Assembly: GCF_000332275.1 (NCBI RefSeq)
Contig: NZ_CM001776.1
Span: forward strand, 4,462,008 to 4,526,007
Reading direction: 5' to 3'
Length of the DNA stretch: 64,000 nt
Source of the DNA: Synechococcus sp. PCC 7336
GTDB lineage: Bacteria; Cyanobacteriota; Cyanobacteriia; Thermostichales; PCC-7336
This document shows, in pieces, positions 34,859-44,563 of this stretch (position 1 is its first letter; each line of letters starts with the position of its first letter). The notes beneath the pieces are model-generated. The model made no database searches, was not told the origin of the DNA, and worked only from the letters and a program-made list of their open reading frames with translations. Both the position numbers and the translations under genes were made by a program.

Positions 34859-36658
34859 TTAAAGGCGATCGTCTAGCTCGGCATTGGGTAAAGTCTCTCC
34901 CTCAGGGAGGCGATCGGTCAATCGATAAATCGTGGCCCGAGGATTGCTAAAAACTTCCTCATATATTGAATATTGATTTGTGTTTCGGAGCGTCGATTCT
35001 TGTCTAGAGACGAGATAAACTGTCCTATTGCTTTGATGTGTGCGATCGAGAGAGTTCAAGACCTCACGGTAGTTCTCCACCAGGTTTTCCCCAGCCAATA
35101 ATGCTTCTGCAATCTGCTTCCTCCGATTGACCACAGCTTTAGGATGCCCCTCTTGAAAGATTAACAGAGAAGGAGGCGAACTCCATCCATCTCGCATCTT
35201 ATCGATTTGATAAGGCTGCCAGCCCGAATTGAGGGCCACATACAGTTGTCTTTGACCAAATGTTGGAATCGTTAATTCTGAATCAATAAATAGGGCATCG
35301 CGCTCTGTACGCTCTCGAATCCAAGCAAAGAGTTCCTCTTGCATCGGATCCCCATGCTGTAAAACACTGCCTTGCAGCATATAGGGTTCTCTAACTTGCC
35401 AGTTCCTCGCATCCAGTTTCCCAATCCAATCTTGACTGATGGGCACTAAAAACAATGCGATCGCAATCGTAGCAAGTATACGATGATTGCGATACAACTG
35501 TGCAAGCGGGATGCCCGCGATCGAGCCAAAGGTAAAACAACTCACGATAAAGTATTTATACTCTGCTCCAGTTGAACCTAGGCTCGAGAACAAGTACATT
35601 ATGCCAGAAGTAACAGCTGCAATCGCAACGATTGATAAGGGTTCGGAATCGGTTTTAATGACATCCCATAGTGCTTTTCGATTTAGGGCGGCAACGATCG
35701 CAATCGGCAGTAAAGTCAGAGCATAACGAATGCACTTAATTGCAAAGAATTTAATATCTGGCTCTAGGAATAGAGCTGATGTTTGTTTCGATGAGCCGAT
35801 CTGGTAAATGTATGGCAAGACAATCAAAATGCTAATGGCAATGACTGCAGCCGCAGGGATGAGGACTGCCAGAAAGTTGCGCCTCCTTCGAAACAGTAGG
35901 ATGGCGCTAATCGTGCCAAAGCAAGCTATTAATGCCAGCCAGACGATTGGATATAAGAATCCGGCACCAACTGCAGCAATTAGCAATAGGACATAGTTTT
36001 GCTTGGTTGCGTTATTTTTCGCATATATTTGCACAATTGAGAATAAGAATAAGGCGAAGCAAGTCACTCCCAGCGGCATACTATTAATATTGCTCAACTT
36101 AGGGGACAGTAGAGCTCTAAACTCTCCTCCGATACGACCCATTCCAGTTATGCTGAACACAATATCTTCAAAGATTCTAGCGATGGGGCCTGCGTTAAAG
36201 ATAGTTAATCCAAATACAGACAACACAACCGAGAAGATAGCTGCAACGCGATCGGATGACAGTAGCTTAGCCACTTGAAATGTCAAAAACATCAGGAGCA
36301 GAATATTGAGCAGATTGACGATACAAAATGCCAGAGATGGAGAAATATTCAATAGCCTGACCATCCCCGCGATCGCCGCATGATGGCCCCAGGGATAGAG
36401 TAGGGAGCGAGCACCCAACAGCGGGCTTTCAGGGGGAAACGTTCCGTTGGCAATTTGGTAGACAAAACTTGTGTGCATCAAGCCGTGGAACGAAAACACT
36501 CGAGCATTGGGACTGCCGATATAAACCACCAGAAAGGGCAAAATGCCTAAGAGCAAGAATGTTCCAGCTTTCGCTTGGCGATCGAGCAGTGCAATTAGCG
36601 CCCAACTCATTGCAAAGCCCAGCAAAAGAGAGCTCATCGTTTCAATGAGAATGTTCAT
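34859..36658 (-). CDS. Polytopic membrane protein, GT-C glycosyltransferase-like
   Basis: The 599-residue product has at least ten hydrophobic segments in residues 1-400 and a soluble C-terminal part of about 190 residues. A loop with SFHGLMHTSFVYQI after the second segment places charged and aromatic residues where GT-C enzymes have their catalytic loop. The C-terminal portion (LFAWIRERTERDALFIDSEL) resembles the luminal domain of such enzymes. Assignment to GT-C is by topology only. The gene is richer in AT than its neighbours, and its upstream region is open. It could make or modify an envelope polysaccharide. Confidence 0.65.
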   Translation of the reverse strand: MNILIETMSSLLLGFAMSWALIALLDRQAKAGTFLLLGILPFLVVYIGSPNARVFSFHGLMHTSFVYQIANGTFPPESPLLGARSLLYPWGHHAAIAGMVRLLNISPSLAFCIVNLLNILLLMFLTFQVAKLLSSDRVAAIFSVVLSVFGLTIFNAGPIARIFEDIVFSITGMGRIGGEFRALLSPKLSNINSMPLGVTCFALFLFSIVQIYAKNNATKQNYVLLLIAAVGAGFLYPIVWLALIACFGTISAILLFRRRRNFLAVLIPAAAVIAISILIVLPYIYQIGSSKQTSALFLEPDIKFFAIKCIRYALTLLPIAIVAALNRKALWDVIKTDSEPLSIVAIAAVTSGIMYLFSSLGSTGAEYKYFIVSCFTFGSIAGIPLAQLYRNHRILATIAIALFLVPISQDWIGKLDARNWQVREPYMLQGSVLQHGDPMQEELFAWIRERTERDALFIDSELTIPTFGQRQLYVALNSGWQPYQIDKMRDGWSSPPSLLIFQEGHPKAVVNRRKQIAEALLAGENLVENYREVLNSLDRTHQSNRTVYLVSRQESTLRNTNQYSIYEEVFSNPRATIYRLTDRLPEGETLPNAELDDRL

Positions 36659-36917
36659 CCTTCCACTCCCAGCTCAAACAGTCTGCAGCCGTCTCGTGTT
36701 TCCTACTGTCTCAGTCGACTCGTAGGTAATGCAAAGCTTTACAGTAGCTTTTAAAGACGGCGATATAGTGCTCGATTGAATACATTTATATGAATATTTA
36801 TACTTTTACCTCCCGAGCTTGTGGTTTGAGAAGCTCGATCGTTGTGTAGTATTTTGCACTTCTATTGGATCGTCTATTCCAACCCCTCGGGAAGCAAGTG
36901 CTCGCTGGAGCCTGTTG

Positions 36918-38450
36918 CTAATCCTTAACCACTTTGAGGGTCTGGAGGCGAACGTCTTCGGGTCCGTTGATGAACCCCCCCGCCTGGTGAACGAGTAACA
37001 AATATTCAACGGCTTCAGAGGTGACCTCTTCGCCAGGGACGAGGATGGGAATGCCGGGGGGATAGGGGGAAATAATTTCAGCACAGACTTTGCCGATCGC
37101 CTCCTGCAGTGGCAGGCGATGGATAGGGGAGAAAAAGGCTGCTCGGGGACTCAATCGTTGGGGGGGTAACTGCGGCAATTGAATGCAGGCTAAACGCTGC
37201 ATCCGATCGCTCAATTCCACTGTTGCTGCAGTCTCCCGTCGATCGCGCGATAGAGCTTCAAAACTGGCGACGAGGCGATCGATATCCTGCTGCGTGTTGC
37301 CGATGGACACAATGAACACCACATTGTGCAGCGTAGACATCTCCGGTTGCACGTTGCAATGGCGGTTGACCCAATCGTCCGCTTCAAAGCCAAATAAGCC
37401 CAAATCGGACACAGTCACGGTCAAGCGGGTGCGATCTAAATGGTGAAAGCCGGGGGTGGAGCCCAAGCGCTCGGTGCCAAAACACTGAATGCCCTCCACT
37501 CGATTCAGCCGTGCCCGCGCCTCATCCGCCAAGCGCAAGGTTTCCTCCAGCAATGCTTCTCCTTGCAAAGCCATCTGGCGGCGGGCCACATCCAACGACA
37601 TCATCAAAACGTAATTGGGACTGGTGGACTGCAGCAGTTGTAGGATATTGCGCACGCGATTGCGATCGATGCGATCGCCCCGGACGTGCAGCAGCGAGGC
37701 TTGGGTCATTCCCGCCAGAACTTTGTGGGTGGACTGCACGACGAGATCGGCTCCAGCCTCTAAGGCCGAAATGGGTAATTCGGGGTGGAAGGCAAAATGA
37801 GGCCCCCAGGCTTCATCCACGAGAAAAGGGAGATTGTGGGCGCGAACCACAGCGGCGATCGCCTCCAGATCGCTGGCCACGCCATAATAGGTGGGGCTGA
37901 CCGCCAACACTCCTTTAGCCGAGGGATACCGCTGAATTGCAGCTTCCACAGCAGCGGGGGTTAAACCGTGGGCAATGCCTAAATCGCGATCGTAATCGGG
38001 CTCGATGTAGGCCGGAATGGCCCCCGATAGCATGACCCCGGCGATCGCCGACTTGTGACAGTTGCGGGGCAGCAAGACCACATCCCCCGGATCGCAGACC
38101 GCCATCATTAGGGTTTCGACTCCGCAGGTGGAACCGTTGACCAAAAACCAACTGCGATCGGCTCCATAGGCGCTTGCTGCCAGCTCTTGAGCTTCGCGAA
38201 TCACCCCGTCGGGATCGTGCAGGTTGTCCACTTCGGGCAACTCGGTCAGATCCGCCCGAAATACATTTTCGCCTAAAAACTCCAGTAACTCTGCAGGCGT
38301 ACCCCGCCCTTGCTTGTGGCCTGGGGTGTGAAAGGCTGCTTTGGGGAGAGCGGCGTAGCTGCGGATGGCTTCGAAAAGGGGAGCGCGCGATTGCGCCGCT
38401 CGATCCTGACGGCGCAGGGTACGACGGAAAACTTTAGAAGACGCGATCAA
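36918..38450 (-). CDS. PLP-dependent Orn/Lys/Arg decarboxylase
   Basis: The 510-residue product has the fold-type I layout: FHTPGHKQGRGTPAEL near residue 40, SWFLVNGSTCGVETLMM (phosphate-binding), FLVDEAWGPHFAFHPELPIS and the PLP-binding Lys in LVVQSTHKVLAGMTQ. The C-terminal domain contains SPYPPGIPILVPGE, typical of the family. Cyanobacterial members are lysine, ornithine or arginine decarboxylases in polyamine synthesis; the substrate is not decided by these motifs. The 36659-36917 gap upstream of the GT-C gene has nothing recognised. Confidence 0.9.
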   Translation of the reverse strand: MIASSKVFRRTLRRQDRAAQSRAPLFEAIRSYAALPKAAFHTPGHKQGRGTPAELLEFLGENVFRADLTELPEVDNLHDPDGVIREAQELAASAYGADRSWFLVNGSTCGVETLMMAVCDPGDVVLLPRNCHKSAIAGVMLSGAIPAYIEPDYDRDLGIAHGLTPAAVEAAIQRYPSAKGVLAVSPTYYGVASDLEAIAAVVRAHNLPFLVDEAWGPHFAFHPELPISALEAGADLVVQSTHKVLAGMTQASLLHVRGDRIDRNRVRNILQLLQSTSPNYVLMMSLDVARRQMALQGEALLEETLRLADEARARLNRVEGIQCFGTERLGSTPGFHHLDRTRLTVTVSDLGLFGFEADDWVNRHCNVQPEMSTLHNVVFIVSIGNTQQDIDRLVASFEALSRDRRETAATVELSDRMQRLACIQLPQLPPQRLSPRAAFFSPIHRLPLQEAIGKVCAEIISPYPPGIPILVPGEEVTSEAVEYLLLVHQAGGFINGPEDVRLQTLKVVKD

Positions 38451-38913
38451 GGGAAATTCTCACACACCGAATCTTCGCTATTATGCCCCCATTGCGGTCC
38501 TTTTTGGGGATACAAACCTACGACCGATGCCACCGTTTGACTGAAGTAGCATTTTTGAAGGTGGCGATCGCACCCTCCTGCAACCAGATCGGTCACTGAA
38601 TCATCGCTCACTGAATCGGCATTGCACTCTGCCCGCGACTTTTACCGACAGTTCCGTTGGCGAAATCAGATAGCGCTAGGTCGTCACTTCCGCTAGATTT
38701 GATGGCAGATTGGGAGTCGCAGGGTACACTCTAGCCCCCCTCGCGCATAGTTCACCTTATGTGTAGGGGGCACAGGGGCAAAGTCTTGCAAGAGTCCGTT
38801 GCCGTCGAGACAAGTTGAAGCAGACTGCGATGGACTCAAAGACTGCGCGAAGTACTACCCCGCCATTTAGCAAATTTTTGCAATAGTCCGAACTACTTAG
38901 TTAGGAGATTGAT
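38451..38913. other. Long intergenic region without gene
   Basis: This 463-bp region separates the divergent PLP decarboxylase and DUF3747 genes. It contains a HIP1 site near 38563 and a good Shine-Dalgarno (aggag) just before the DUF3747 start. I see no supported RNA, terminator or repeat. Confidence 0.5.
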
Positions 38914-39603
38914 GTGATGAATTCAATCGACAGTCTGTCACTCGCTTGGCGCACCCTACTGGCCACTTGCGGTGCCGCAGCGATCGCGCTGACGGGGGCC
39001 GCCACTCTGGCCTCGGGCGTAGAACCGGAAGTCCCAAATCTGGATGCTTCTGGCACGCCTGCCACTGTGGCCCCCTCGTCTCGAGCAGCAGCAAATGCCC
39101 GTTCCCTCTTTGACAAGCAAGAAGTCGATATCGAAGCCTTTATTGCGATGGCTGCTCCTCGGGGCCGATCCGGCGATTACTATCTGATGATTGTCGAACA
39201 AGAGACAGACGAAAGTCTGTGTTGGAGCGAGCAGGGTACTAGCCCCACCGAAGTCCAGCCGCTACTGCTGACCTTTGATTTCACTGGTATTTGCGGACGC
39301 AAAGCAGACAGCAATGCCTATTCGATTCGAATGGCCGATCGCGATTTGGGGTTGCACTACAGCCTCAGGGTCGTGCAGGAAGGGGACGAGCTGTTTTTGC
39401 GGGGCTACTCCAACCTCGATTTCAGCACTCCTCCCATCGAGATTGGTCGAACCCAAGGCATTAGCAGCACTGGCTTCACTCGCATTTCGCTCAATCCCGG
39501 CTGGCGTTTGACCCGCCGGATGTTTGAGGAAACAGAGTTGGGTCATATCTACTTGACGAGCGATCTGCCCTTAACGAGTACCGAGCCCATTAGCCAGAAC
39601 TAG
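38914..39603 (+). CDS. Exported DUF3747 protein
   Basis: The product of about 229 residues has a signal segment (LLATCGAAAIALTGAATLASG) and a DUF3747-type body: SLFDKQEVDIEAFIAMAAPRG, ESLCWSEQG, LLTFDFTGICGRKADSNAYS and ISLNPGWRLTRRMFEETELG. The family is cyanobacterial, exported and of unknown function. The start is GTG at 38914 or, better spaced from aggag, ATG at 38917. Two Cys residues (in ESLCWS and TGICGR) may form a disulfide. Confidence 0.85.
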   Translation: MMNSIDSLSLAWRTLLATCGAAAIALTGAATLASGVEPEVPNLDASGTPATVAPSSRAAANARSLFDKQEVDIEAFIAMAAPRGRSGDYYLMIVEQETDESLCWSEQGTSPTEVQPLLLTFDFTGICGRKADSNAYSIRMADRDLGLHYSLRVVQEGDELFLRGYSNLDFSTPPIEIGRTQGISSTGFTRISLNPGWRLTRRMFEETELGHIYLTSDLPLTSTEPISQN

Positions 39604-39635
39604 CACTGCCGCTACTCTGTAGTGGGGGCGGGGCA

Positions 39636-40370
39636 TCAGACTTTAGAGGGAACGGGCCTGGGGACGGACAACTCCACCGGTTCGATGGGAGCTTCAAACT
39701 TATAGCCCACCCCGCGCACGGTGCGGATGATGGAGGGCTGATCCACCTGAGTTTCGATCTTCTTGCGGATTTGGCCGATGTGAACGTCCACCACCCGTTC
39801 GTCACCGTCATGCTCCTCCTCCCACACAGCTTCAATCAGCTCGCCGCGCCGCCAGACTCGGCCCGGCGTTTGAGCCATGGTGTAAAGCAAATCGAACTCA
39901 AGTGCCGTTAGAGGAATGAGATTCTGGCCTCGACTGACCTTGCGCTGCTCGGGGTCAATGCTCAAATCTTGGAAGTGCAGCGGCTGTTCTAGCGCTGCCG
40001 CGATCGGGCGCTGCCGCTTGAGAATGGCCGCAACCCTTGCCCCCACTTCAGGTAGGTTAAAAGGCTTCGTAATATAGTCATCTGCCCCTAAGTGAAACCC
40101 CTGCAGGCGATCGGCGGTATCGACGCGAGAGGTCAGCATGAGGACGTAAACCCCTGTTTCTTCTTGCATTCTGGGGCACAGTTCGTAGCCATTCATGTCC
40201 GGTAGGTTGAGATCGAGCACCACTAAATTGGGCTGAAAGGCATGAAAGTGCTCTAGCGCCACTGCTCCACTTTCAGCCACTTCAACGGTGTAGCCTTGTT
40301 GTTCGAGGTAGCGTTGCAGGAGGGTACGAATGCTGAGTTCGTCCTCAACGATCAAAATACGAGCTGTCAT
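39636..40370 (-). CDS. OmpR/PhoB-family response regulator
   Basis: The product of about 244 residues is a receiver domain (ILIVEDELSIRTLLQRYLEQ, phospho-acceptor Asp in LVVLDLNLPDMNGYEL, GADDYITKPFNLPEV) joined to a winged-helix DNA-binding domain (LTALEFDLLYTMAQTPGRVW, DVHIGQIRKKIE, IRTVRGVGYKFEAP). The start is the ATG ending at 40370 (MTARILIVEDE); upstream codons to 40496 have no support. The paired histidine kinase is not adjacent. Direct repeats in the upstream region could be its own operator. I cannot assign it to RpaA, RpaB, ManR or NblR. Confidence 0.92.
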   Translation of the reverse strand: MTARILIVEDELSIRTLLQRYLEQQGYTVEVAESGAVALEHFHAFQPNLVVLDLNLPDMNGYELCPRMQEETGVYVLMLTSRVDTADRLQGFHLGADDYITKPFNLPEVGARVAAILKRQRPIAAALEQPLHFQDLSIDPEQRKVSRGQNLIPLTALEFDLLYTMAQTPGRVWRRGELIEAVWEEEHDGDERVVDVHIGQIRKKIETQVDQPSIIRTVRGVGYKFEAPIEPVELSVPRPVPSKV

Positions 40371-40661
40371 TGCAGGAAACGGTCTCAATGCAGGTGAACG
40401 GTCTGTTTGAAGGGATGGGGGTGCGTGCGGACACCGGCTTAAGGTGCGGAACTGCGAGATGGTGAAAGGGAGCGAACTAACAACACAGAGGGGCATAGAA
40501 CTCTAGCCATCGGTGCAAGTCAATTGCGTGAAAGCAACGCTAGCAGGCGATCGAACACTCTCCGTTCCTCCCTCCTAGATTACCCATAGGTGGTAGAGAT
40601 GACATCGATTGCGCGACAGAGCAGGCATCGCCTTCATTTTGGCCCGGAACATCCTCTCGGC

Positions 40662-40712
40662 AAGTCAGTCTTTACAGTAAGTCAGTCTTTACGGTAAGTC
40701 AGTCTGTAGGAA
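40662..40712. promoter_or_regulatory. 17-bp direct repeats upstream of the response regulator and DUF4168 genes
   Basis: Three consecutive units of about 17 bp: aagtcagtctttacagt, aagtcagtctttacggt and the diverged aagtcagtctgtaggaa. OmpR-family regulators bind direct repeats, so this may be an operator shared by the divergent regulator and DUF4168 genes. A second pair, agtgtcaatt separated by 14-15 bp, lies at about 40766-40796. Binding is inference. The remaining 440-bp gap shows no gene. Confidence 0.55.
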
Positions 40713-40810
40713 TCCCGAGCGCGATCGCCTGCGGAGGGGATATCAGTGGTTCGATACTATATGAGAAGTGTCAATTAAGCATCATCAGTGTCAATTGAGG
40801 ATAAGTCTCG

Positions 40811-41260
40811 ATGAAAATCTGGCCCCAATTCAGTTTGCATTTCGGCCTGTCTCTGTGCCTGCCTTTATTGCTGGGGGTGGCAGTCGGTACGGGGGGTGGC
40901 AGTAGTCGTTGGATAGATTTGCGATCGCAAGCGGTAAGGGCTCAGGAGGAAGATGCGATCGCACCAGACATCGCGCCAGACACGGTAGAACTGTTTGCAC
41001 GGGTGTTGCTGGAAATCGAGCCCTTCCGTTTAAAAGCGCTAGAAGAAACCAACAATACTGCTGACACAACCGCCCAAAATGAAATCCGGCGGCAATTTAT
41101 CCGAGATGCTACGGCAGTGATTGAAAGCCATAACCTGTCGGTTCCCGACTATAACCGCCTCACGATTCAACTGCGGGAAGATCCCGAGCTGAAGGCCCAA
41201 ATCGAGCAGGCGATTCGCTCCATTCAACTGGAGGAAATCAGCCGTTCGCAACCGTTCTAA
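40811..41260 (+). CDS. Exported DUF4168 protein
   Basis: The 149-residue product has an N-terminal hydrophobic segment (FGLSLCLPLLLGVAVGTG) and a helical body: DTVELFARVLLEIEPFRLKAL, FIRDATAVIESHNLSVPDYN and IQLREDPELKAQIEQAI. This is the DUF4168 pattern (helical exported protein, abundant in cyanobacteria and proteobacteria). Function is unknown. Its TAA overlaps the TAG stop of the convergent pyk gene. Confidence 0.82.
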   Translation: MKIWPQFSLHFGLSLCLPLLLGVAVGTGGGSSRWIDLRSQAVRAQEEDAIAPDIAPDTVELFARVLLEIEPFRLKALEETNNTADTTAQNEIRRQFIRDATAVIESHNLSVPDYNRLTIQLREDPELKAQIEQAIRSIQLEEISRSQPF

Positions 41261-43077
41261 CGATTGCGAAGGGAGGCTCGACCCACCCCCGATGTCACCC
41301 GACCTTTCTCTGTGTCAATCGTGACAATGGCTCCATCTCGAATCAGACTGGTTGCCCCCTTGACTCCCACCATCACCGGCAGCCCCAAGCGCATAGCAAT
41401 TACCGCAGCGTGGGATGCTGCTCCCTCTTCTTCAGCAATCACGCCGGCAGCGTGTTTCATCGCCTCCACATAGTTGGCATTAGTGGACGACACCACTAAG
41501 ATCTCTCCTTTTGTCAGCTTGCTCGACTCCAGACCGGAGCGCACGATGCGGGCCGGACCGCTGACGCAGCCGCGACCGAATCCTTGGCCAGTAGCGACCA
41601 CCGACTTCACCATTTCCACTTTGATCAGGTCTGTCGAGCCCGAAAACCCCTGAATGGTCCCGGCAGTCATCACCACCAGATCGCCATCTTGCAGCATGTT
41701 TTGCTCTTGGGCTGTGTTGAGGGCCACCTCAAAAGTCTGGCTAGTGGAGGCTAGATCTGCCAACACGAGGGGGTGAACCCCCCAGACTAGCTGGAGTTGT
41801 CGGGCCACCGTCACTTGGGGGGTAATGGCGAGAATTGGGGTACGGGGGCGAAACTTAGACACATTCCGGGCAGTGGCCCCCGATTTGGTCAGGCTCATAA
41901 TCGCCGCCGCCTCTAATTGCTGAGCAATTTTACCCACCGACCGGCTAATGGCATCGGGAATATTGGTTTTGGGCAGATCGCGATCGCCGCTACCTGCACT
42001 GGCGTGGAGAGTGGGTAGTTGCGGCAGTTGGCGAATGGGGGAAACATATTCCTGCTCGATGCGGCAGGCAATCTGGGCCATAGTTTTCACCGCTTCGACA
42101 GGGTATTTCCCCACGGCAGTTTCGTTGGAGAGCATGACGGCATCGGTGCCATCCAAGATGGCATTGGCCACATCCGAAATCTCGGCACGGGTGGCGCGGG
42201 GGCTGTGGGCCATACTATCCAGCATTTGAGTCGCCGTGATCACCGGAATGCCGAGGCGATTGGCAGTGGCAATCAGACGCTTTTGCAAGACAGGTACATC
42301 CTCAGGCGGGACTTCGACCCCCAAATCTCCCCGCGCTACCATAACTCCGTCCGACAGACGGAGAATTTCCTCCAGTTGCTCCACCGCTTCGTGCTTTTCA
42401 AATTTGACAATAATCGGTACGCGACGACCGAGTGCCGACATGAGCTGGCGCAACTCAATCACATCTGAGGGCTCTCGCACAAAGCTGAGGGCAACCCAAT
42501 CGATCCCTTGGCTGAGACCAAAGCGCAAGTCCTCGCGATCTTTCGGGGTAATCGCCCGAATCGAGAGGCGTATGCCGGGAAAGTTTACCCCTTTGCTATT
42601 GGAGAGCACTCCGCCGATGACGGTGCGGCAGTGCAGTTCTCCCGCTTCGGCATCCACCCGCTCCACCCGCATTTCCACGCGACCGTCATCGAGCAAAATG
42701 ATGGCTCCTACGGGGACTTCGCGGGCCAGCCTGTCGTAGGTAATGCAACTGCGCTCCTGCGTCCCTGGCATGGGGGTGCTCGTCAACACGTAGGGATCGC
42801 CCGCTGCCAGCGAGATCGGCCCCTCTGCGAATTTGCCGAGGCGAATTTTAGGGCCTTGTAGGTCTTGCAAGATAGCCACTTGAATACCCAACTCGTAGGC
42901 CACCTGACGGATGAGTCGAATGCTGCGGCGGTGGTCGTCGTGGCTGCCGTGGGAAAAATTCAGCCGTAGCGTCGTCGCGCCACTGAGTACCAGTTGACGC
43001 AACATATCTGGCTTGGAAGTGGCAGGGCCAATCGTGGCAACGATTTTAGTTCGGCGGAAGGAATCGCTCCAGCGCAT
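41257..43077 (-). CDS. pyk: Pyruvate kinase with C-terminal PEP-utiliser-like domain
   Basis: This glycolytic enzyme makes pyruvate and ATP from phosphoenolpyruvate and ADP. The core has TLRLNFSHGSHDD, LQDLQGPKIRLG, VMVARGDLGVEVP (catalytic loop) and ITATQMLDSMAHSPRATRAE. About 120 residues follow the usual C-terminal allosteric domain and resemble the mobile phosphohistidine domain of PEP-utilising enzymes: EEEGAASHAAVIAMRLGLP. The combined 606 residues match the long pyruvate kinases of cyanobacteria. It starts at ATG 43077 and ends overlapping the DUF4168 stop. Confidence 0.96.
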   Translation of the reverse strand: MRWSDSFRRTKIVATIGPATSKPDMLRQLVLSGATTLRLNFSHGSHDDHRRSIRLIRQVAYELGIQVAILQDLQGPKIRLGKFAEGPISLAAGDPYVLTSTPMPGTQERSCITYDRLAREVPVGAIILLDDGRVEMRVERVDAEAGELHCRTVIGGVLSNSKGVNFPGIRLSIRAITPKDREDLRFGLSQGIDWVALSFVREPSDVIELRQLMSALGRRVPIIVKFEKHEAVEQLEEILRLSDGVMVARGDLGVEVPPEDVPVLQKRLIATANRLGIPVITATQMLDSMAHSPRATRAEISDVANAILDGTDAVMLSNETAVGKYPVEAVKTMAQIACRIEQEYVSPIRQLPQLPTLHASAGSGDRDLPKTNIPDAISRSVGKIAQQLEAAAIMSLTKSGATARNVSKFRPRTPILAITPQVTVARQLQLVWGVHPLVLADLASTSQTFEVALNTAQEQNMLQDGDLVVMTAGTIQGFSGSTDLIKVEMVKSVVATGQGFGRGCVSGPARIVRSGLESSKLTKGEILVVSSTNANYVEAMKHAAGVIAEEEGAASHAAVIAMRLGLPVMVGVKGATSLIRDGAIVTIDTEKGRVTSGVGRASLRNR

Positions 43078-43173
43078 GCAATCGCCTCGGTTGGAGATAA
43101 CGGTACACCCAAATCAAATCACACTGAGGTCCAGTTTCCGCAATAGACCTCTGCGGGTGCAATAGATTTTTGT

Positions 43174-43211
43174 TGTCCGTTAGGGCTGGGTCTGCCTAGC
43201 CCCAACGGACA
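43174..43211. terminator. Strong hairpin between pyk and the small conserved gene
   Basis: A 14-bp inverted repeat with one mismatch (tgtccgttagggct and agccccaacggaca) and a 10-base loop. It follows the small gene at 43240-43467 on the minus strand, so it is likely its terminator, although no U-tract follows; the region also lies upstream of pyk. Confidence 0.6.
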
Positions 43212-43239
43212 GAGTGAGTCGCAGGTTGACTTGTACGGC

Positions 43240-43467
43240 TCAATCTTCGTCCACTTCTAATTCCAGGAGATGGACATAAGGAACCACCAATTCAGGCTGC
43301 TGGAAGGAGATTGCCTTGAGGGCATGCCAATCTTCCAGACAACCAAATACTGAAGTGTACTCGTCGCGCTCCAGCCGTTCGGCAAGTTCGGCAACTTCCG
43401 CTTCGGTATAGCGGCGGGGGGGGGCAGAGGATTCTGCCTGGGAAGGGGAAATGCTGTGACTAGTCAT
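43240..43467 (-). CDS. Small conserved cyanobacterial protein
   Basis: The 75-residue product contains YTEAEVAELAERLERDEYTS and FGCLEDWHALKAISFQQPEL, a compact helical protein with an acidic C-terminus (LLELEVDED). I recall similar small cyanobacterial proteins with the same DWH-L-AI-FQ-PEL pattern, but they have no assigned function. Start MTSHSISPSQAES at 43467. Confidence 0.72.
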   Translation of the reverse strand: MTSHSISPSQAESSAPPRRYTEAEVAELAERLERDEYTSVFGCLEDWHALKAISFQQPELVVPYVHLLELEVDED

Positions 43468-43639
43468 AGGAATTCAGAACACGGGGATTCGCGATCTTGT
43501 AGCTGTCAGTGTCCGGTTGGCGGCTGCATTGCACCTTCGGCCACGAATCTAGTGTAGCGGGCGAACCGGATACGATCGCCTCAGTCAACATGAAAAAACA
43601 TGTCGCGATTGATGTATCGATAAGAGTGTCGGAGAAATG

Positions 43640-44335
43640 TCACAGTGCAAGTTCTAGTAAAACACCCACAGCAATGTCATTTTGATTGATGGTGTTGCGC
43701 CAGTTGACTTGACCGGCGATGCGGAGTTCTGGCGATAAGTGGTAGGCGGTGGTGACCGAGCCCAGGGTGGCTTCATCCGATGCCAATGGGTCGAGTAAGC
43801 CGTAGGTCACCACCAAATCGGCAGTTCCCGGTGCCAGTGCAATCGTCCCCACCAATCCCACCAATACCCCTTCTGTCAGGTTATCGGCTAGGTCGAGGTG
43901 GCGAAATCCCAGTTGCGGGGCGATGTTGAAGTACGACCCCCGACGCAATAGGTAATAGCGCAGGGAGGCACCGAATTCGATGTCTGATTGCTCGTCAAAG
44001 GCAGCTCGGTAATCGCCGCTGAGGGTGAGGCGATCGTAGAGGGGAATGTCTTCTGCACCGGCAGTCCATTCGCGGTTGCTGGCCAGCCCTCCGCGCAGGC
44101 GGAAGGGTACGGCGGGGGTGTTGCGAATTTCGTCGAGCAGGTTGGGGGTCTCTTCCAACCAGCGCTGCAGGACGGGGCTGCTGTCGACGAGCTCGGCATC
44201 GAGGCCATTGGCAGACTCCACATCCTCCAACTGTGCCGGTATATCGGTGACGGGTTCTGCCCGTCCGGCACCAGCAGCCAGCAGCAGTTGTCCGAGCGAA
44301 ACCAGCCCAACCATTGCGATTTTCAAGCCAAGCAC
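43640..44335 (-). CDS. Exported, probably outer-membrane beta-barrel protein
   Basis: The product of about 231 residues starts at GTG 44335 (MLGLKIAMVGLVSLGQLLLAAG), which gives a clean signal peptide; the frame extends to 44470 without one. The C-terminal 130 residues alternate aromatic and polar residues in beta-strand-like segments (YDRLTLSGDYRAAFDEQS, SDIEFGASLRYYLLRRGSY, ILLGLL-type end AVGVLLELAL), and it ends in a hydrophobic strand as in outer-membrane proteins. I do not recognise a named family. Confidence 0.65.
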   Translation of the reverse strand: MLGLKIAMVGLVSLGQLLLAAGAGRAEPVTDIPAQLEDVESANGLDAELVDSSPVLQRWLEETPNLLDEIRNTPAVPFRLRGGLASNREWTAGAEDIPLYDRLTLSGDYRAAFDEQSDIEFGASLRYYLLRRGSYFNIAPQLGFRHLDLADNLTEGVLVGLVGTIALAPGTADLVVTYGLLDPLASDEATLGSVTTAYHLSPELRIAGQVNWRNTINQNDIAVGVLLELAL

Positions 44336-44563
44336 CCCTTCATCCTCAGTCTTTATAGTTAGCACGCGATCGCCCTCTCTCCCACTCGATTGAGGATCTC
44401 CACAAGCTCGATCGTAATCTGCTGCCCCATTCCTTCGGATTGTCTGGCAAGCAGTCAGCCAGTCCGGCACGAACTGAGGGGCGGGTCGAGGATGCCAATG
44501 TTGAGGAATGATATGGTTAGTGATGCTGTTGCACGAGCGCGGACAGAGGCATAGGAGAGCTCG

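Noticed and set aside
29789-38450. Polyamine pathway linking the PLP decarboxylase and the arginase-fold protein
   Set aside because: The genes are several kb apart with unrelated genes between, and the arginase-fold protein lacks catalytic metal ligands.
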